From Gaeumannomyces sp. JS-464 (taxonomy: Eukaryota > Ascomycota > Sordariomycetes > Magnaporthales > Magnaporthaceae), in NCBI GenBank assembly GCA_002197995.1, contig NGZR01000006.1, positions 1,364,001 to 1,428,000 on the forward strand: 64,000 bases of DNA, in the 5' to 3' direction. The translations under genes and the position numbers were made by a program. Shown here piece after piece: positions 11,287 through 20,907 of the stretch (its first letter is position 1; each line of letters begins with the position of its first letter). The notes under the pieces were generated by a model. The model did no database searches, was not told the DNA's origin, and saw only the letters and a program-made list of their open reading frames with translations.

Positions 11287-11397
11287 ATTAATTGCTCGTT
11301 AAATGGCGATACGTTAAAGTTAACGCGTTGAAAATCGGGTGGTTGGAATTGGGGTGGCCGGAAGTGGGGGGTGGCGCAAAACAGGGGTTTTAACTTA

Positions 11398-11711
11398 ACT
11401 TTTATTTGCTTCCCTCCTGTTGATTGAGCCTTTGCCTGCATTGAAGCCTATGTTTATTTAAATGAGCGCTTTATAAAAAATTGCATAGCGGCCGATATCG
11501 GGGTGGGGGTGCGTGTAGGTGCGAAAAAGGTGCGTAGCCGGGAAGATTTTTTTTAAAAAAATAAACAGCTTTTTAGGATATATAAAAGGAAGCTTTTTTA
11601 CCTTACGGTAATAGTACCGGCCGAAAGCCACGAATAAATAAATATTAATTTGTTTTATTACTTAATACTTTTAAAGCATAATATTTTTATACATTTATGT
11701 ATAACTTGTTT
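11398..11711. other. AT-rich intergenic stretch, no gene seen
   Basis: No sustained frame or repeat is seen here. The stretch lies between the right end of the Fot1/pogo element and the MITE and is rich in TAA/TTA. Confidence 0.5.
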
Positions 11712-11713
11712 TA

Positions 11714-12080
11714 CAAGCGAGTGCACCACTTAAACGAGTGCAACATGACGAAATTTTATATTAAACGTGTTTTTTTAATACCTTTGCTAACTCGGCCAAT
11801 TTAAGCCGAAATTTAACCAAATTTAAAAATGTTATATTTAACCAAATAGGAAATTTAATTTAATTTTCTTAGATTTTTACTATTACCGTTTTAAGGTTTG
11901 TTCGTAATACTGTATAATAAAAATCCAAGAAAATTAAATTAAATTTTACATTTAAATTAATATAACGGTTTTAAATTTAGTTAAATTTGGACTTAAATTA
12001 GTCGAGTTAACAAGGGTATCGGAAATCGCGTTTAATATAGGATTTTAGAATGTGGCACTCGCTTGTATGTGGCACTTGCT
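11714..12080. mobile_element. MITE with long inverted repeats and TA duplication
   Basis: The 367-bp sequence is close to one long imperfect palindrome. The left arm runs inward from CAAGCGAGTGC (11714) and the right arm mirrors it, ending at GGCACTTGCT (12080), with the two arms related along more than 100 bp. TA flanks both ends (11712-11713, 12081-12082). It encodes nothing and is very AT-rich. TA flanks and size fit a non-autonomous Tc1/mariner-type element. The ends differ from those of the two Fot1/pogo elements here, so its partner transposase is not in this window. Confidence 0.7.
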
Positions 12081-12096
12081 TATTAACACGGTAAAG

Positions 12097-12511
12097 TGTT
12101 ACGACCAGCATGCAGGCTTTAAAGTAACGGGACAGGACCCCGCACCACTTGGACACACGAAGTTACGTGACAAGCTTACCTAAGGAAAGATCTGTAAATC
12201 TGTGGTAACCAAAAACAAAGCAACAGATCCAAAAGGGATTTGTGGATCTATAGTAGCTAAAAACAAAGCCGCAAATCCAAAAAATCACTAAAGATAAGCG
12301 GCATGTATATAAAGGATGGATTTTCTCCTACTTTAGATAGCTTTAACTAAGGCCTCGGCATTAGTTAACCTAAGTTAGCTCCCAGGCATCCCCTGGGGCG
12401 AACAATCAAATCGTTCTTCTAGTTACGTGTCCCCTTGCAAACCAGCTCAGCAATACTGTCCTGTCCTCCTTTAAGGTGCCCTACCTTAGGAGCAAACCCT
12501 TAATTGTAACA
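12097..12511 (+). repeat. Solo LTR, family A, copy 1
   Basis: The 415-bp sequence starts TGTTACGACC, ends TTGTAACA and is flanked by a perfect 5-bp duplication, TAAAG (12092-12096, 12512-12516). It contains a TATA-like TGTATATAAAGGA at about 12304, where an LTR promoter would sit. Two diverged relatives lie at 27395-27824 and, inverted, at 36540-36969. No internal region is attached, so LTR-LTR recombination has probably removed the body of the element. It inserted into an F-box-type coding remnant. Confidence 0.8.
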
Positions 12512-12516
12512 TAAAG

Positions 12517-12708
12517 GTTTCGTTCCATTCTAATTTCGCTAAATTCGGCAATTAAAAGCTTATAGATGTTAAAAGGCTGGATGTTGCGAAAGTGCCGCCA
12601 TGTCGCTTTAAGCAAATGGAGGTCCAAAAGCTTAAGTTTACCCACAATCTTGTTTTGGACCTCTGCTGGGAAAGTGACGAGGGTGCGGGGGTTAATCTCG
12701 GCATACAT
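12517..12708 (-). pseudogene. F-box domain protein fragment, cut by the solo LTR
   Basis: On the minus strand from 12708 the frame encodes about 60 residues including FPAEVQNKIVGKLKLLDLHL and LKATWRHFRNI. This matches the F-box pattern 'LPxEVxxxIxxxLxxxDLxxLxxxxxxxR', a Skp1-binding motif of substrate adaptors of SCF ubiquitin ligases. The frame enters the solo LTR at 12511 and ends inside it, so the C-terminal part is lost. Upstream the frame is broken and no clear promoter is seen. It is a truncated relic, not a working gene. Confidence 0.55.
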
Positions 12709-13309
12709 CGCTGTGGGACATGGGAAGGGACGATGGATATCGGCCGCTCATGCCGGAACCTGGTGGCGCTACGAAAGTAGCCTGGTAAACGTTTGGGTGC
12801 ATCCAAAGGGGAGGCCCATACTGCTAATAAAAACTATTATCACGTAACGGCACTCAGTAAGCAATTGCCTTGGCAAATCTCTATAAGGTGCCTCGGTGTA
12901 AGAGGTTATAAATGACTAACAAATGACAGGTGGCGCAGTCGTTGTAGGTGGCTAGGCACAATCGGAATTGCGATTTCCTTCGGTCGCTTCCGACCATCCT
13001 CCCATCTTAGCAACATCCAATCCGCTATGGCAAATCGATCCCGATTAGAGATTATTAGGGATAATCCTATCGGAAAAGGCCTTTATGCCTTCCGCGTTTC
13101 ATTCAATTCGATCTACGAAGATAAGAAGGTCCCGCGCAGTTTGGACGTGCTGGGTTAACTTAACCAAGAGGGTAAAACAATCCAGCTTCGTTAAATGCGC
13201 CTAATGCCTTAAGGTTAGCCATTAAGGACCATAAATTTGAAGTTACTTGGTGGCGGTTTCTGTTTTTTAGTTACATAACCCAGTTTTTTGATCCTCCTTT
13301 CCCGCCGAG
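12709..13309. other. Intergenic stretch, no gene seen
   Basis: This is mixed-composition DNA between the F-box fragment and the second Fot1/pogo element. Some of it may be upstream sequence of the F-box gene. No frame can be supported. Confidence 0.4.
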
Positions 13310-13311
13310 TA

Positions 13312-15173
13312 AGCCGGAGTACCCCTTGTTGGCCACCCCCCCTGTTGGCCACCTTGCACGGGCCTAATTACCACCAAACTTAGTGCATTCGACTGCAAAT
13401 TTCTACCTTTATTTAACTATTCTCGATACAAAGTATACTAATTCCTAATCAAAATTTTCCGCTCTTTCTAATGCTGTATCGCTTGCCTCCTTAACGTGCC
13501 CCTTTGTTTTTAAAATGCGCCGGATATTTACAAAGGTTTTATTGGGATCCGAGGCCACCCTTTTTTTTTCACAAGGCCGCTATGCCTTTAACCCGGCCTT
13601 TAACTGCCTAATTTTTTAATAAGCCGTAGCCAACTCGAATTTACGCGCTGCGTAGCCTTTTTAAAGCTTCCAAAAAAAAGTCAGGCCGTGGGGCTTATCG
13701 AAAGCCGGCTTTTAAAAGTGCTAATTTAAAAGGCTAACTTTTTCGATTATTTGTAAGTTTCCTAAAACATTTAAAACAGCCGGAAAAAACCTTTAAAAGT
13801 TGTTTAGCCCTGTTATCTTTTGCAAATTGTTAAATTTAGGCTTATTAGTTATTTCGTTGCGAATTTTTAAATTAAAAGCCGGTTTATAAAAGGCTTATTA
13901 ATATTTCGTGGCTAAAAGCCGAACGCCCGCCACCCCGCTTTAATTGTATAAAGGGTAAAAGCTCGTATTTTTGCAAAAGCATAACTTTGTAAAAATTAAC
14001 GTTTTCCTATTACAGTTAAGCAGGTAAATAAAGCTTAAAACCTGGTTATTTAACGGTAAGCGTATTTAAAAGGGCTAAAAACAAATAAATCTAAAAGCTG
14101 CAAAACGTGCGTAATATAAAAGGGTAAATAAAAAAATAAACGTTATTTTGCAAATAAAAAAGCATAAACTTTTTAGTTATATAAAATCCGTAACCATTTA
14201 AAACTAAAAGCCGGGGTTTATAAGTAAAGGGTTTAATATAAAAGAGAAAAACCTTTTGCAGCCATTTTACTACAATACGGTTAATAATCCACTCATTATT
14301 TATTGCAGTAAATTCCTAGCCTTCGAATTGGCCTAAATCCTTTAAAAACCACTGCTTTTGCACGCTTTTCCCTTTAAAAATAATAAAAGGAAAAAGCGAA
14401 ACCTTAATTGCCGAAATGCATTTAATAAACGAGGTTTAAATGCGAAATCTAAGCTTTTTTTTTTTTTTTTTTTGCAAAAGCCGGGCCTTTTCGAAGCTTA
14501 AAACGAGTCCGTTTCCCGTTTTACCCTCTTACAGGCCGCCTTCGTTTGCGTTATACGTATTTTCCGGCTTTATCCCGGCCACTTTCAATACTTAAAGTCG
14601 CTTCCACTACGCTTTTATTACCTCCGTAATAGCCCTTTTAACGCGTGCAAATTTTATACGCCGGCCTTTTCCGATACAAATCTTTAAATATCAGCCTAAA
14701 AAGCTACGAATCCAGTGCTTCCCGAAGGGCTAGGAGGCGCCCCTTTGCCGGAGAATCTCTTGTGCAAAAAACCGGACTTTTGCATACGTTAGCGGGAGCC
14801 CTAAAAAAGCCTGTAGTAGGATCCAGTAAGCTAGGCCCTTTTCCTGCTCCGGGGCTATCCGCTAATAGCGTTCTTGTAACTGTCGGATAGGTAAGGTGCC
14901 CTTAAAACGGTGCCGTAGGGTAAACCTCGGTATACCCTAAAGTCGGGCAGCCCTCGCGATTGGGACCTTCGCTTGCACGGCGGCGACGTCCTGTTCGACT
15001 TTTTCTTTTGTATACTGTTTCTCGGGCATCTTAGCGTTCGAGTGCAGCAAAAAGTAAGGAAAACGGATTGGAATTGATGGAATCCTGTAAAATTGAAGTA
15101 CGCGCGACGATTCGAGGCCGTGGGGCGGCCGGGGTGGCCAACAGGGGGGTGGCCAACAGGGGGTACTCCGACT
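13312..15173 (-). mobile_element. Fot1/pogo-like DNA transposon, copy 2
   Basis: The 1862-bp element starts AGCCGGAGTACCCC and ends with the inverted match GGGGGTACTCCGACT. TA lies at 13310-13311 and 15174-15175. The terminal inverted repeat is about 45 bp and contains two copies of a GTTGGCCACC unit. It carries a minus-strand Fot1-type transposase remnant. The length is that of Fot1-family elements (about 1.9 kb). Its terminal sequence differs from copy 1, so two families are present. The right half is GC-richer and more readable than the left, which is strongly AT-rich. Confidence 0.85.
13460..15029 (-). pseudogene. Fot1/pogo-type transposase
   Basis: From ATG at 15029 the frame encodes MPEKQYTKEKVEQDVAAVQA, the N-terminal helix-turn-helix of Fot1-type transposases. 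Past a TAG near 14937 it continues with GIPRFTLRHRFKGT, then QEKGLAYWILLQAFLGLPLT, then GKHWIRSFL, and near 14560 GIKPENTYNANEG, which aligns with the first catalytic aspartate region ('N-x-YNxDE') of the DDE core; here the aspartate reads as asparagine. The rest, to about 13460, is stop-filled. Transposases of this family cut and paste the element at TA. Stops plus the loss of a catalytic aspartate make it inactive. Confidence 0.75.
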
Positions 15174-15223
15174 TACCATACCCGTCACTACACAGTAGAG
15201 TAGCCAATCATACCACCCAGTAC

Positions 15224-16391
15224 TGTCACGGCCCACAGGGGGTGCACGCGACTCCCTGCCTCCCCTCCGGGCCTCTTCCTACTACAATCATCTTTCTCCA
15301 CCACTTTCAATTGACCCCCATCTGGCTCTGACAAGTGGTAGCAACTCTGTGAAGTTGCAAAAGCGAGAGTATGGATCGCCAGCCCTCCAGCGATCGTGCT
15401 TCCTAGCGGAAGAAACCCTCAGCAAAAGGGTAACGTCGTCCTCCCCGGGGGTGCCGTCTGCAGATCAGAAAAGCGATCCAGATTGATCGCAAAGCCGTCT
15501 CCGCCCGAGGCGCCCACCACCAGACGTCGATCCAGACTATCGGCCCGGAAGCCTTCCAGATTGGAGGCACGTCGTCTCCAATCGAGGCGCACCCTCCGTC
15601 GAAATGCCTTCACCTCGTCGCCAGAAGGCAAAGCCAGCGGCCTGCACCTGCCCGCACCTCCAGGACTGCCTGCGGGCCAAAGCCACTATTACGGCATTTG
15701 GATCCGACCCCCTCGCCTGTTGCGATTGCAATCGCGTCTTCCAATCTCGCGCTAAGCTTTACAAGCACGTTTGGAGTGACGTTTGCCGCCCTCGCCCTCT
15801 GCCGCGGCCATGAACCCCTCCGTAGCTGCCAACTCTTCCGCGGCTGCCAACCCCTCCGCGGCCACGTCAGCAGATGCCTCTCTCCCCTTTACAACTGGGT
15901 ACAGAAGCCTACCAGCCGCAGCCCGCTTCGGACCTTCGGGCAAAGCATAAGCTTCTGGACTCTCGATCTGACTTCCCCTGCACGTCACGAGCCCTACAGC
16001 AAACCCTCGAAACACTGCAACAAACTTTCGAGGCATTGCAACAAGCCTTCCGCCGGCACCCTTAAGGCACTTGACAAGTCCTCCGCCGGGCACCCTCGAG
16101 GCCATTGCGACAAGCCCTTCGCCCCCATCGAGCCTCTCCGCCGGGCCCTTCGAAGCACAGCCCTTCCGCCAAGCGGCCAAGATACAATATAAATACGGGT
16201 GGTGGCGACGGAAAGTCTGTTTGGGAGTGACGAACCGTCACGCCACGGCGACTCGGCATGGCCCATTGCATCTTTGGACCTTTTGGCTTTGTACAATATA
16301 TTGAGGCTCGCCGAGGACGGCGAGATCTTTTCCGGTGCGCGGCACTTGTCACGGCCCACAGGGGGTGCACGTGACTTACTACCTGCCCCGC
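15224..16391 (+). mobile_element. Short LTR-type element with probable tRNA primer site
   Basis: A segment starting TGTCACGGCCCACAG at 15224 and ending CTGACA at 15333 has the form of a 110-bp LTR. Two bases later is TGGTAGCAACTC, the same primer-site sequence as in the Gypsy element at 28167. A second copy of the LTR start lies at 16347 in the same orientation and matches for about 45 bp before diverging, so the 3' LTR looks truncated. The interior is about 1 kb with no pol motifs and holds only a small zinc-finger ORF. A non-autonomous LTR element is the best reading. No target-site duplication was found. Confidence 0.45.
15604..15813 (+). CDS. Small zinc-finger ORF inside the short LTR element
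   Basis: This 69-residue ORF begins with a basic stretch (PRRQK) and has one finger-like motif, CCDCNRVFQSRAKLYKHVW followed by a cysteine, of the C-x2-C-x12-H type with cysteine as fourth ligand. Such fingers occur in fungal retroelement proteins and transcription factors. Longer overlapping frames on both strands are GC-driven and carry no motif. Whether the ORF is translated is unknown; it may be the 3' part of a decayed longer protein. Confidence 0.3.
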   Translation: MPSPRRQKAKPAACTCPHLQDCLRAKATITAFGSDPLACCDCNRVFQSRAKLYKHVWSDVCRPRPLPRP

Positions 16392-16499
16392 CCTGCTTGC
16401 CCCGCCTGCAGGCCACCCTTGTCAAGCCACCCCATCGCAGCGGCTGTCGTCCTCTCCCCCACCGCCACACTACAACCGCCGCTATCGCGGTCGCGGTTG

Positions 16500-17054
16500 T
16501 TGCTCCATTACGAGCTTAGCGCTAAGCAGGAAGGTCTGGTATTATTCCGAGAGACAGACATGCAGCTGGTTTCCAACGGCTCTGCGGACGCCTCGAAAGT
16601 GTGGTCCGCCAACGGCAGGAGACCAGCCTCGTGGAAAAGCGCGCCGTGGGCGCTATACGACGGCAAAAATTTCAACAGGCTCATCAACGATCTCACGGGC
16701 CGCATCGACGACCTAGAGAAGATATACCCCGTCAAGGCAGCTCGCCAGTTGGTCGAAGTGGAAATCCACAAGGTCGACGACTCGCCACCCTAATGGTCAT
16801 CTCTGACACTGGCGTAGGGATCGACCGCGTTTTGGCCGAGGCCGCGGCTGAAAATTTTCACGAAGAAGGTCGGCTCAAAAGACAAAGCGCGGGTACTAGT
16901 TGGCAACGAAATGCCGGAGAACGTTTTCGGGCGTGGTGGGCGGATTTCGGTTGACGCTCAGATCGGGAAGCACCCAGTAGCGATTTTGCAGATCAAGTCC
17001 TCAAATCACTTTATAGGGACGGTGCCAGGTTTGGCGGGGGCTGTGGTGGTGTGA
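16500..17054 (+). pseudogene. HeLo-domain (prion-inhibition and propagation) protein, 3' fragment
   Basis: Read across three frames, the segment encodes SLVEK, WALYDGKNFNRLINDLTGRI, DDLEKIYPV, RQLVEVEIHKVDD, GIDRVLAEAAAE, and KARVLVGNEMPENVFGRG. This order is characteristic of the C-terminal half of HeLo-domain proteins of filamentous fungi (HET-S-related, cell-death and incompatibility functions), including the trailing 'ARVxVGNE' block. The N-terminal half is absent; the short LTR element ends just upstream. At least two frame breaks (near 16640 and 16795) and a TAA at 16791-16793 kill it. Identification is by pattern recall, not by alignment. Confidence 0.6.
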
Positions 17055-17126
17055 GGCGCACGTCCAGCAAATCATGGGGCGTACGCCCGAGAGGGCGCGC
17101 CGCGCCACAACAGCCGCAGCTTTCCT

Positions 17127-17516
17127 GGAGCCTCAACTTGTTTTGCGAATGGCCAAACCCGCATGGCTAAAACTGCACGGCCAAAGCAATATTACAGCTT
17201 GCTTAAAATTTCGGCTTATATGCTATTGGCCGAAACTGCATCGTTGGGTCGATATGGCTCAACTTGCATGGTTGAGACCAAACCACGGCTGGTTTGGAGC
17301 CTCGATTTGTTTTGCGAATGGCCAAACCCGCATGGTCAAAACTGCACAGCCAAAGCAATATTACAGCCTGCTTGAAGTTTCGGCTTATATGCTATTGGCC
17401 GAAACTGCATCGTTGGGTCGGTATAGCTCAACTTGCATGGTCGAGACCGAGCTACGGCCGGTTTGGAGCCTCGGCTTGCTCTACCATCCTGTTTGGAGCC
17501 TCGATTTGATGGGGCC
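17127..17516. repeat. 169-bp tandem repeat
   Basis: Two complete units (17127-17295 and 17296-17464) each start GGAGCCTCRAYTTG and share about 90 percent of bases. A third, partial set of unit starts follows at 17465 and about 17492. Because 169 is not a multiple of 3, the repeat does not encode a repeated peptide in one frame. A shorter pair, GGCATCGATGCCGTYCCGGT, follows at about 17518 and 17556. It lies about 550 bp upstream of the FAD-vWA start. Confidence 0.8.
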
Positions 17517-17576
17517 AGGCATCGATGCCGTCCCGGTAGCGTTTCTTAACAGGGTCGGGCATCGATGCCGTTCCGG

Positions 17577-18069
17577 TCTCCTCCGTCACTGTGATTTCTA
17601 GAAACTACCAAGTGCCGCGTGCAATGTACAACCTGCCGTTTAAATACCGCCAAATTGACATCTACAGCGAAAATCTCCGCGTTTATGCCCAAACCCTCAA
17701 ATACGTACCGCTTTAATACCTCCAGGAGTTCCATTATAGGCCAGATGCCCAGCTATGCTAGAGGGTCCGGTAATTCCCGCAGACAATATTGGAGAGCCAC
17801 CGCGGAAAGCGCTATAGTTTAGTAGAGGGTGCGGTTGCAAGCATGGTGGAGGGTGGACGGACGTTTCTGGCTGGCATGGGCAAATGTTGACTTTCTTATT
17901 TAAGGCCCGCGAGCAGACCCTTGGAGGTCGGCAAAATGGAATTCATGTTTCTCTCCTGCAGCAGCACTTCCTATCTTGCTCCTCATTCCCACGCTTGCGC
18001 ACCCGAACTCTTTGCCGTACTTTGAGCAAGTTGAATTATCTTGTAATTTCCACTTTCCGATTCTCAACA
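17577..18069. other. Probable upstream region of the FAD-vWA gene
   Basis: No separate gene is supported. An in-frame upstream ATG at 17884 exists, but the 62 residues it would add look like translated leader sequence. Confidence 0.4.
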
Positions 18070-20829
18070 ATGGAGACAGACGCGGTCATTGCCGGGCTCA
18101 AGAACAAGAACATCCCCGTTCTGGAGCGCGGGGAGGACGATTACAACAAAGCCATCGCCACTTCCAACCTCTTGTTTCGCTTCTCGCAACCCGACTGCGT
18201 AATTCAGCCCGAAACTATACACCAAGTCAGAGCTATCATCAAGGAAGCCAGGTCGAAGGGTCTCAGAGTCACCGTCAAGGGAAACGGCCATTCCTACGCA
18301 GGGCACTCCACCGCGTTCTGCGGCATCTCACTGGACCTGAGGAGAATGAACCACGCCGGGGACCTCGATATGGAAGGGAAAACCGTGACCGTGGAGGCTG
18401 GTTGTCAATGGGGGCACGTGTACCAAAAGCTCATCAGCGGCCGGCGCAACGGCTACATCATCAATGGCGGGCGATGCCCTACCGTGGGGGTCAGCGGCTT
18501 CATCCTGGGCGGCGGCCTCGGTCCCTTCACACGAAGCCTCGGCATGGGGTGCGACACTCTGGCCGAGGCGACCATAGTCACCGCAGACGGCGACTTGGTA
18601 ACCGTCGGGAAATCGGACCATCCGGAGTCCCGCGAGGGCAGGCTCTTCTGGGCCCTCCGCGGCGCGGGAGGTGGCAACTTTGGCGTTTTGGTCAAGCTGA
18701 AACTGGAAATCAAAAAGCTGAAGAACGAGGAAGGGCTGGTGACGGCGGGGAGATATACATGGCCCCTCGAGCACGCAGGCGGGTTCACGGACGACGTCGT
18801 CGACACGATGAACAGGTTCTACACGGCGCAGTGGCCCAACGAGCTAACCATCGACAGCACCTGGATTTGCAATCTTCGGGAAGGCAAGGAGAAGTTTGGT
18901 GTTCGGTTCTTGGTCACCTTTGATGGCGACAAGACCCAGTACGACAAGATCATGAACGAGATTATGGACAAGTCCATCGGGAGGGCGGAGCTCAAGGTCC
19001 AACTCAAACGGCGAGTGCTGCCCGAAAAGTCCACCCGCTTCCTTCACGAAACGCTCGCGGCCCAGTGGTTGGAAGAAAAGGAGCGGGCTTATCCAACCAA
19101 CAAGACGTACGAGCTCTTCAGCTCCTTCGTCTTCGAGAACGACGGGGACACCATCAAGAAGGTCACCGGCGCCATCCAAAGCTTGACGGGGGATTTCCGG
19201 GCCGAATTCCAGGGCGAGGAGGTCCAGTTCCTAGCCACTTGGATCCACTCCGGGGGCAAGGCGACGGAGCCGGGGGCCGCGGACACGGCCTTTTTCTGGC
19301 GCCGGGCTGTGTATCACATGTACATCACGGTGGAGTGGACCGAAAAGTGGATGGAGGGGGATATGCGACGCTTCCACGGCAAGGCCAAGGCCCAACTCAG
19401 GCCCTTCTCCCTAAACGGCGAGGCCGCCTTCGTCAACTTTCCAGACGGAACCCTGTCGAAAACGCGTCACGAAAGGGCCTATTTTGGCGACAACAAGGAG
19501 GAGCTTCGACGCGTCAAGGAGATGTGGGACAAGGACAACTTCTTCCGCTGGTCTCAGGCTGTCCGGCGGCCGGGGGATACAGACAAACCCGAACCGGACC
19601 AGGGAGACGAGGGCATGACCGACCAGCTCGCGAGCAACCAGTGGGGCACCTACACGTCCCAGGATGTTTCCAACATTGGCAACTACATCAACAAAAACGG
19701 CGTGCTGGGGTGCTTTTTCAAGGACAAAGAGGAGTTCGCCGGAAAAGTCGCCCGGGAGGCTGCAAAGTTGGAGAAGTACCAGGATACGGACCTTGGAAAG
19801 CCAGACCTCGTGTCCAAAACGGTCAAGGTCTCCCTGCATCAGCAGGTGTTCTACTGCGGTATTTCATATCAATTCCCAGCCGCGCGGCCTTTGAGGCACC
19901 CCCCGTGTTTTTATTTTCAATTCTGACCCACCTCCTATGAAAAGACGACAGCTCCTCCACCAGGCGCAACGATCGTTGGGAGAACCAGAAGAAGCTGGTC
20001 AAGCGGATTGCACAAATCACCACACGTACCCTTCCCGAGGGCGAGGGCGTGGCTCTGCGCTTCATCAACCAGGACGGCGGCGAAGAGTCCACCTCCCTGA
20101 CCCTCGCCGAGTTGGAAAGGGCCATAGACCGCGCCGGGCCGGTGAAGGGGGGCGACACCGAGATCGGCAAGTACTTGGATGCCAAAATCCTGGAGCCCAT
20201 GGTCTACAGCAAGCTCCAGAACAAAACCCTCGGCAGGCCGCTGCTCGTCTCCATCGTCACCGACGGCGCGCCCGAGCCTGAGAAAAAGGAGGTGCTGGGA
20301 AACGTCATCGCGGAGTGTGGCTCCAAACTGGAAAAGGCCGGGTATCCTCGCGGCAGTACGTTTTTTTTTTTTTCCCTTCTTCTGCCTTGCCGCAACTCTC
20401 TCTCCTTGGGCTTGATACACTTTTGTCTGGGCCACCATTGCTGATAGTATCCCAACCAATCATTAGCTGTCAAGTTTGTGATTGGTGTGGTGGGTGACAA
20501 CAAGAAGGCCGCCGACTTCATGAAATCACTCGAGAGCAACACCGAGATTGCACCCGTGACTTTTATTGTTTCTGGTAGGCACTATTCCATACGCACCGTA
20601 CCGCCAACTCTCGTCGCAGTCATCTAACAGCAAACGGCAGAAAAATTTGATGACAAACTGAGAGAGTTCGGCGAGAACTACCGAGCGCTCGACAGATGGG
20701 TAAGGAGCGTCTTTTTCCCGTCTCTGTAAACCGCTGCCCGGCACTGCCGTTGCTAACCCATCCTCCCAGCTCGTCGAGACCTTGTCCCAGCCCATCCGCA
20801 GGTCCGAGGATATGGAGGATTACGCCTAA
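18070..20829 (+). CDS. FAD-dependent oxidoreductase (BBE type) fused to a von Willebrand A domain
   Basis: Five exons fit one frame: 18070-19858, 19945-20355, 20467-20574, 20641-20699, 20770-20829, giving 808 residues. Residues about 40-230 form a PCMH-type FAD-binding domain with GNGHSYAGHS (His74) and GRCPTVGVSG (Cys136), the two sites for bicovalent FAD. A BBE-type segment starts at 471 (YFGDNKEELRRVKEMWD). The first intron falls just before DDSSST (597-602), a MIDAS DxSxS motif; GGDT and IVTDG supply the other expected metal-site residues, so 597-808 is a vWA-like domain. No signal peptide is seen, so it is probably intracellular. All introns are GT-AG with preserved phase. The family oxidises sugars, alcohols or alkaloid-like substrates; the substrate here is unknown. 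Confidence 0.85.
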
Positions 20830-20907
20830 TAATTTCAGGGTAATCATTCGGAGCCTGATTACCATGAATGTATGCCGTAGATGATTTAGGTCGTTTCGTC
20901 CTGGGCG

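Larger units (their letters stand above)
1259..11395 (-). mobile_element. Fot1/pogo-like DNA transposon, copy 1, split by nested insertions
   Basis: The left end begins AGTTAAAACCCCTG at 1259 and the right end finishes with its inverted match at 11395; each is flanked by TA (1257-1258, 11396-11397), the target duplication of the Tc1/mariner superfamily. Inverted similarity continues inward for about 45 bp through a CCACCCCCCACTTCCGG block. Between the ends lie a minus-strand pogo-type transposase remnant (about 1400-2990) and, in its 5' leader, a Copia-type element (3016-11286). Without that insert the element is about 1.87 kb, close to copy 2 (1862 bp), and the distance from transposase start to right end is about 138 nt, against 144 nt in copy 2. 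That agreement is the main reason for joining the two halves. Confidence 0.72.

Noticed and set aside
12566..12847. Plus-strand ORF opposite the F-box fragment
   Set aside because: No motif; the opposite strand carries the recognisable F-box pattern.
15698..16192. 164-codon ORF and overlapping 142/158-codon antisense ORFs
   Set aside because: Several long frames on both strands in GC-rich DNA with serine/proline repeats; no domain or splice evidence.
17074..17601. 175-codon ORF through the tandem repeat
   Set aside because: The 169-bp unit is not a multiple of three, so each unit is read in a different frame; this looks like open DNA, not a protein.
17976..18923. 315-codon arginine-rich ORF overlapping the FAD gene
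   Set aside because: It is the out-of-frame shadow of the well-supported oxidoreductase exon.
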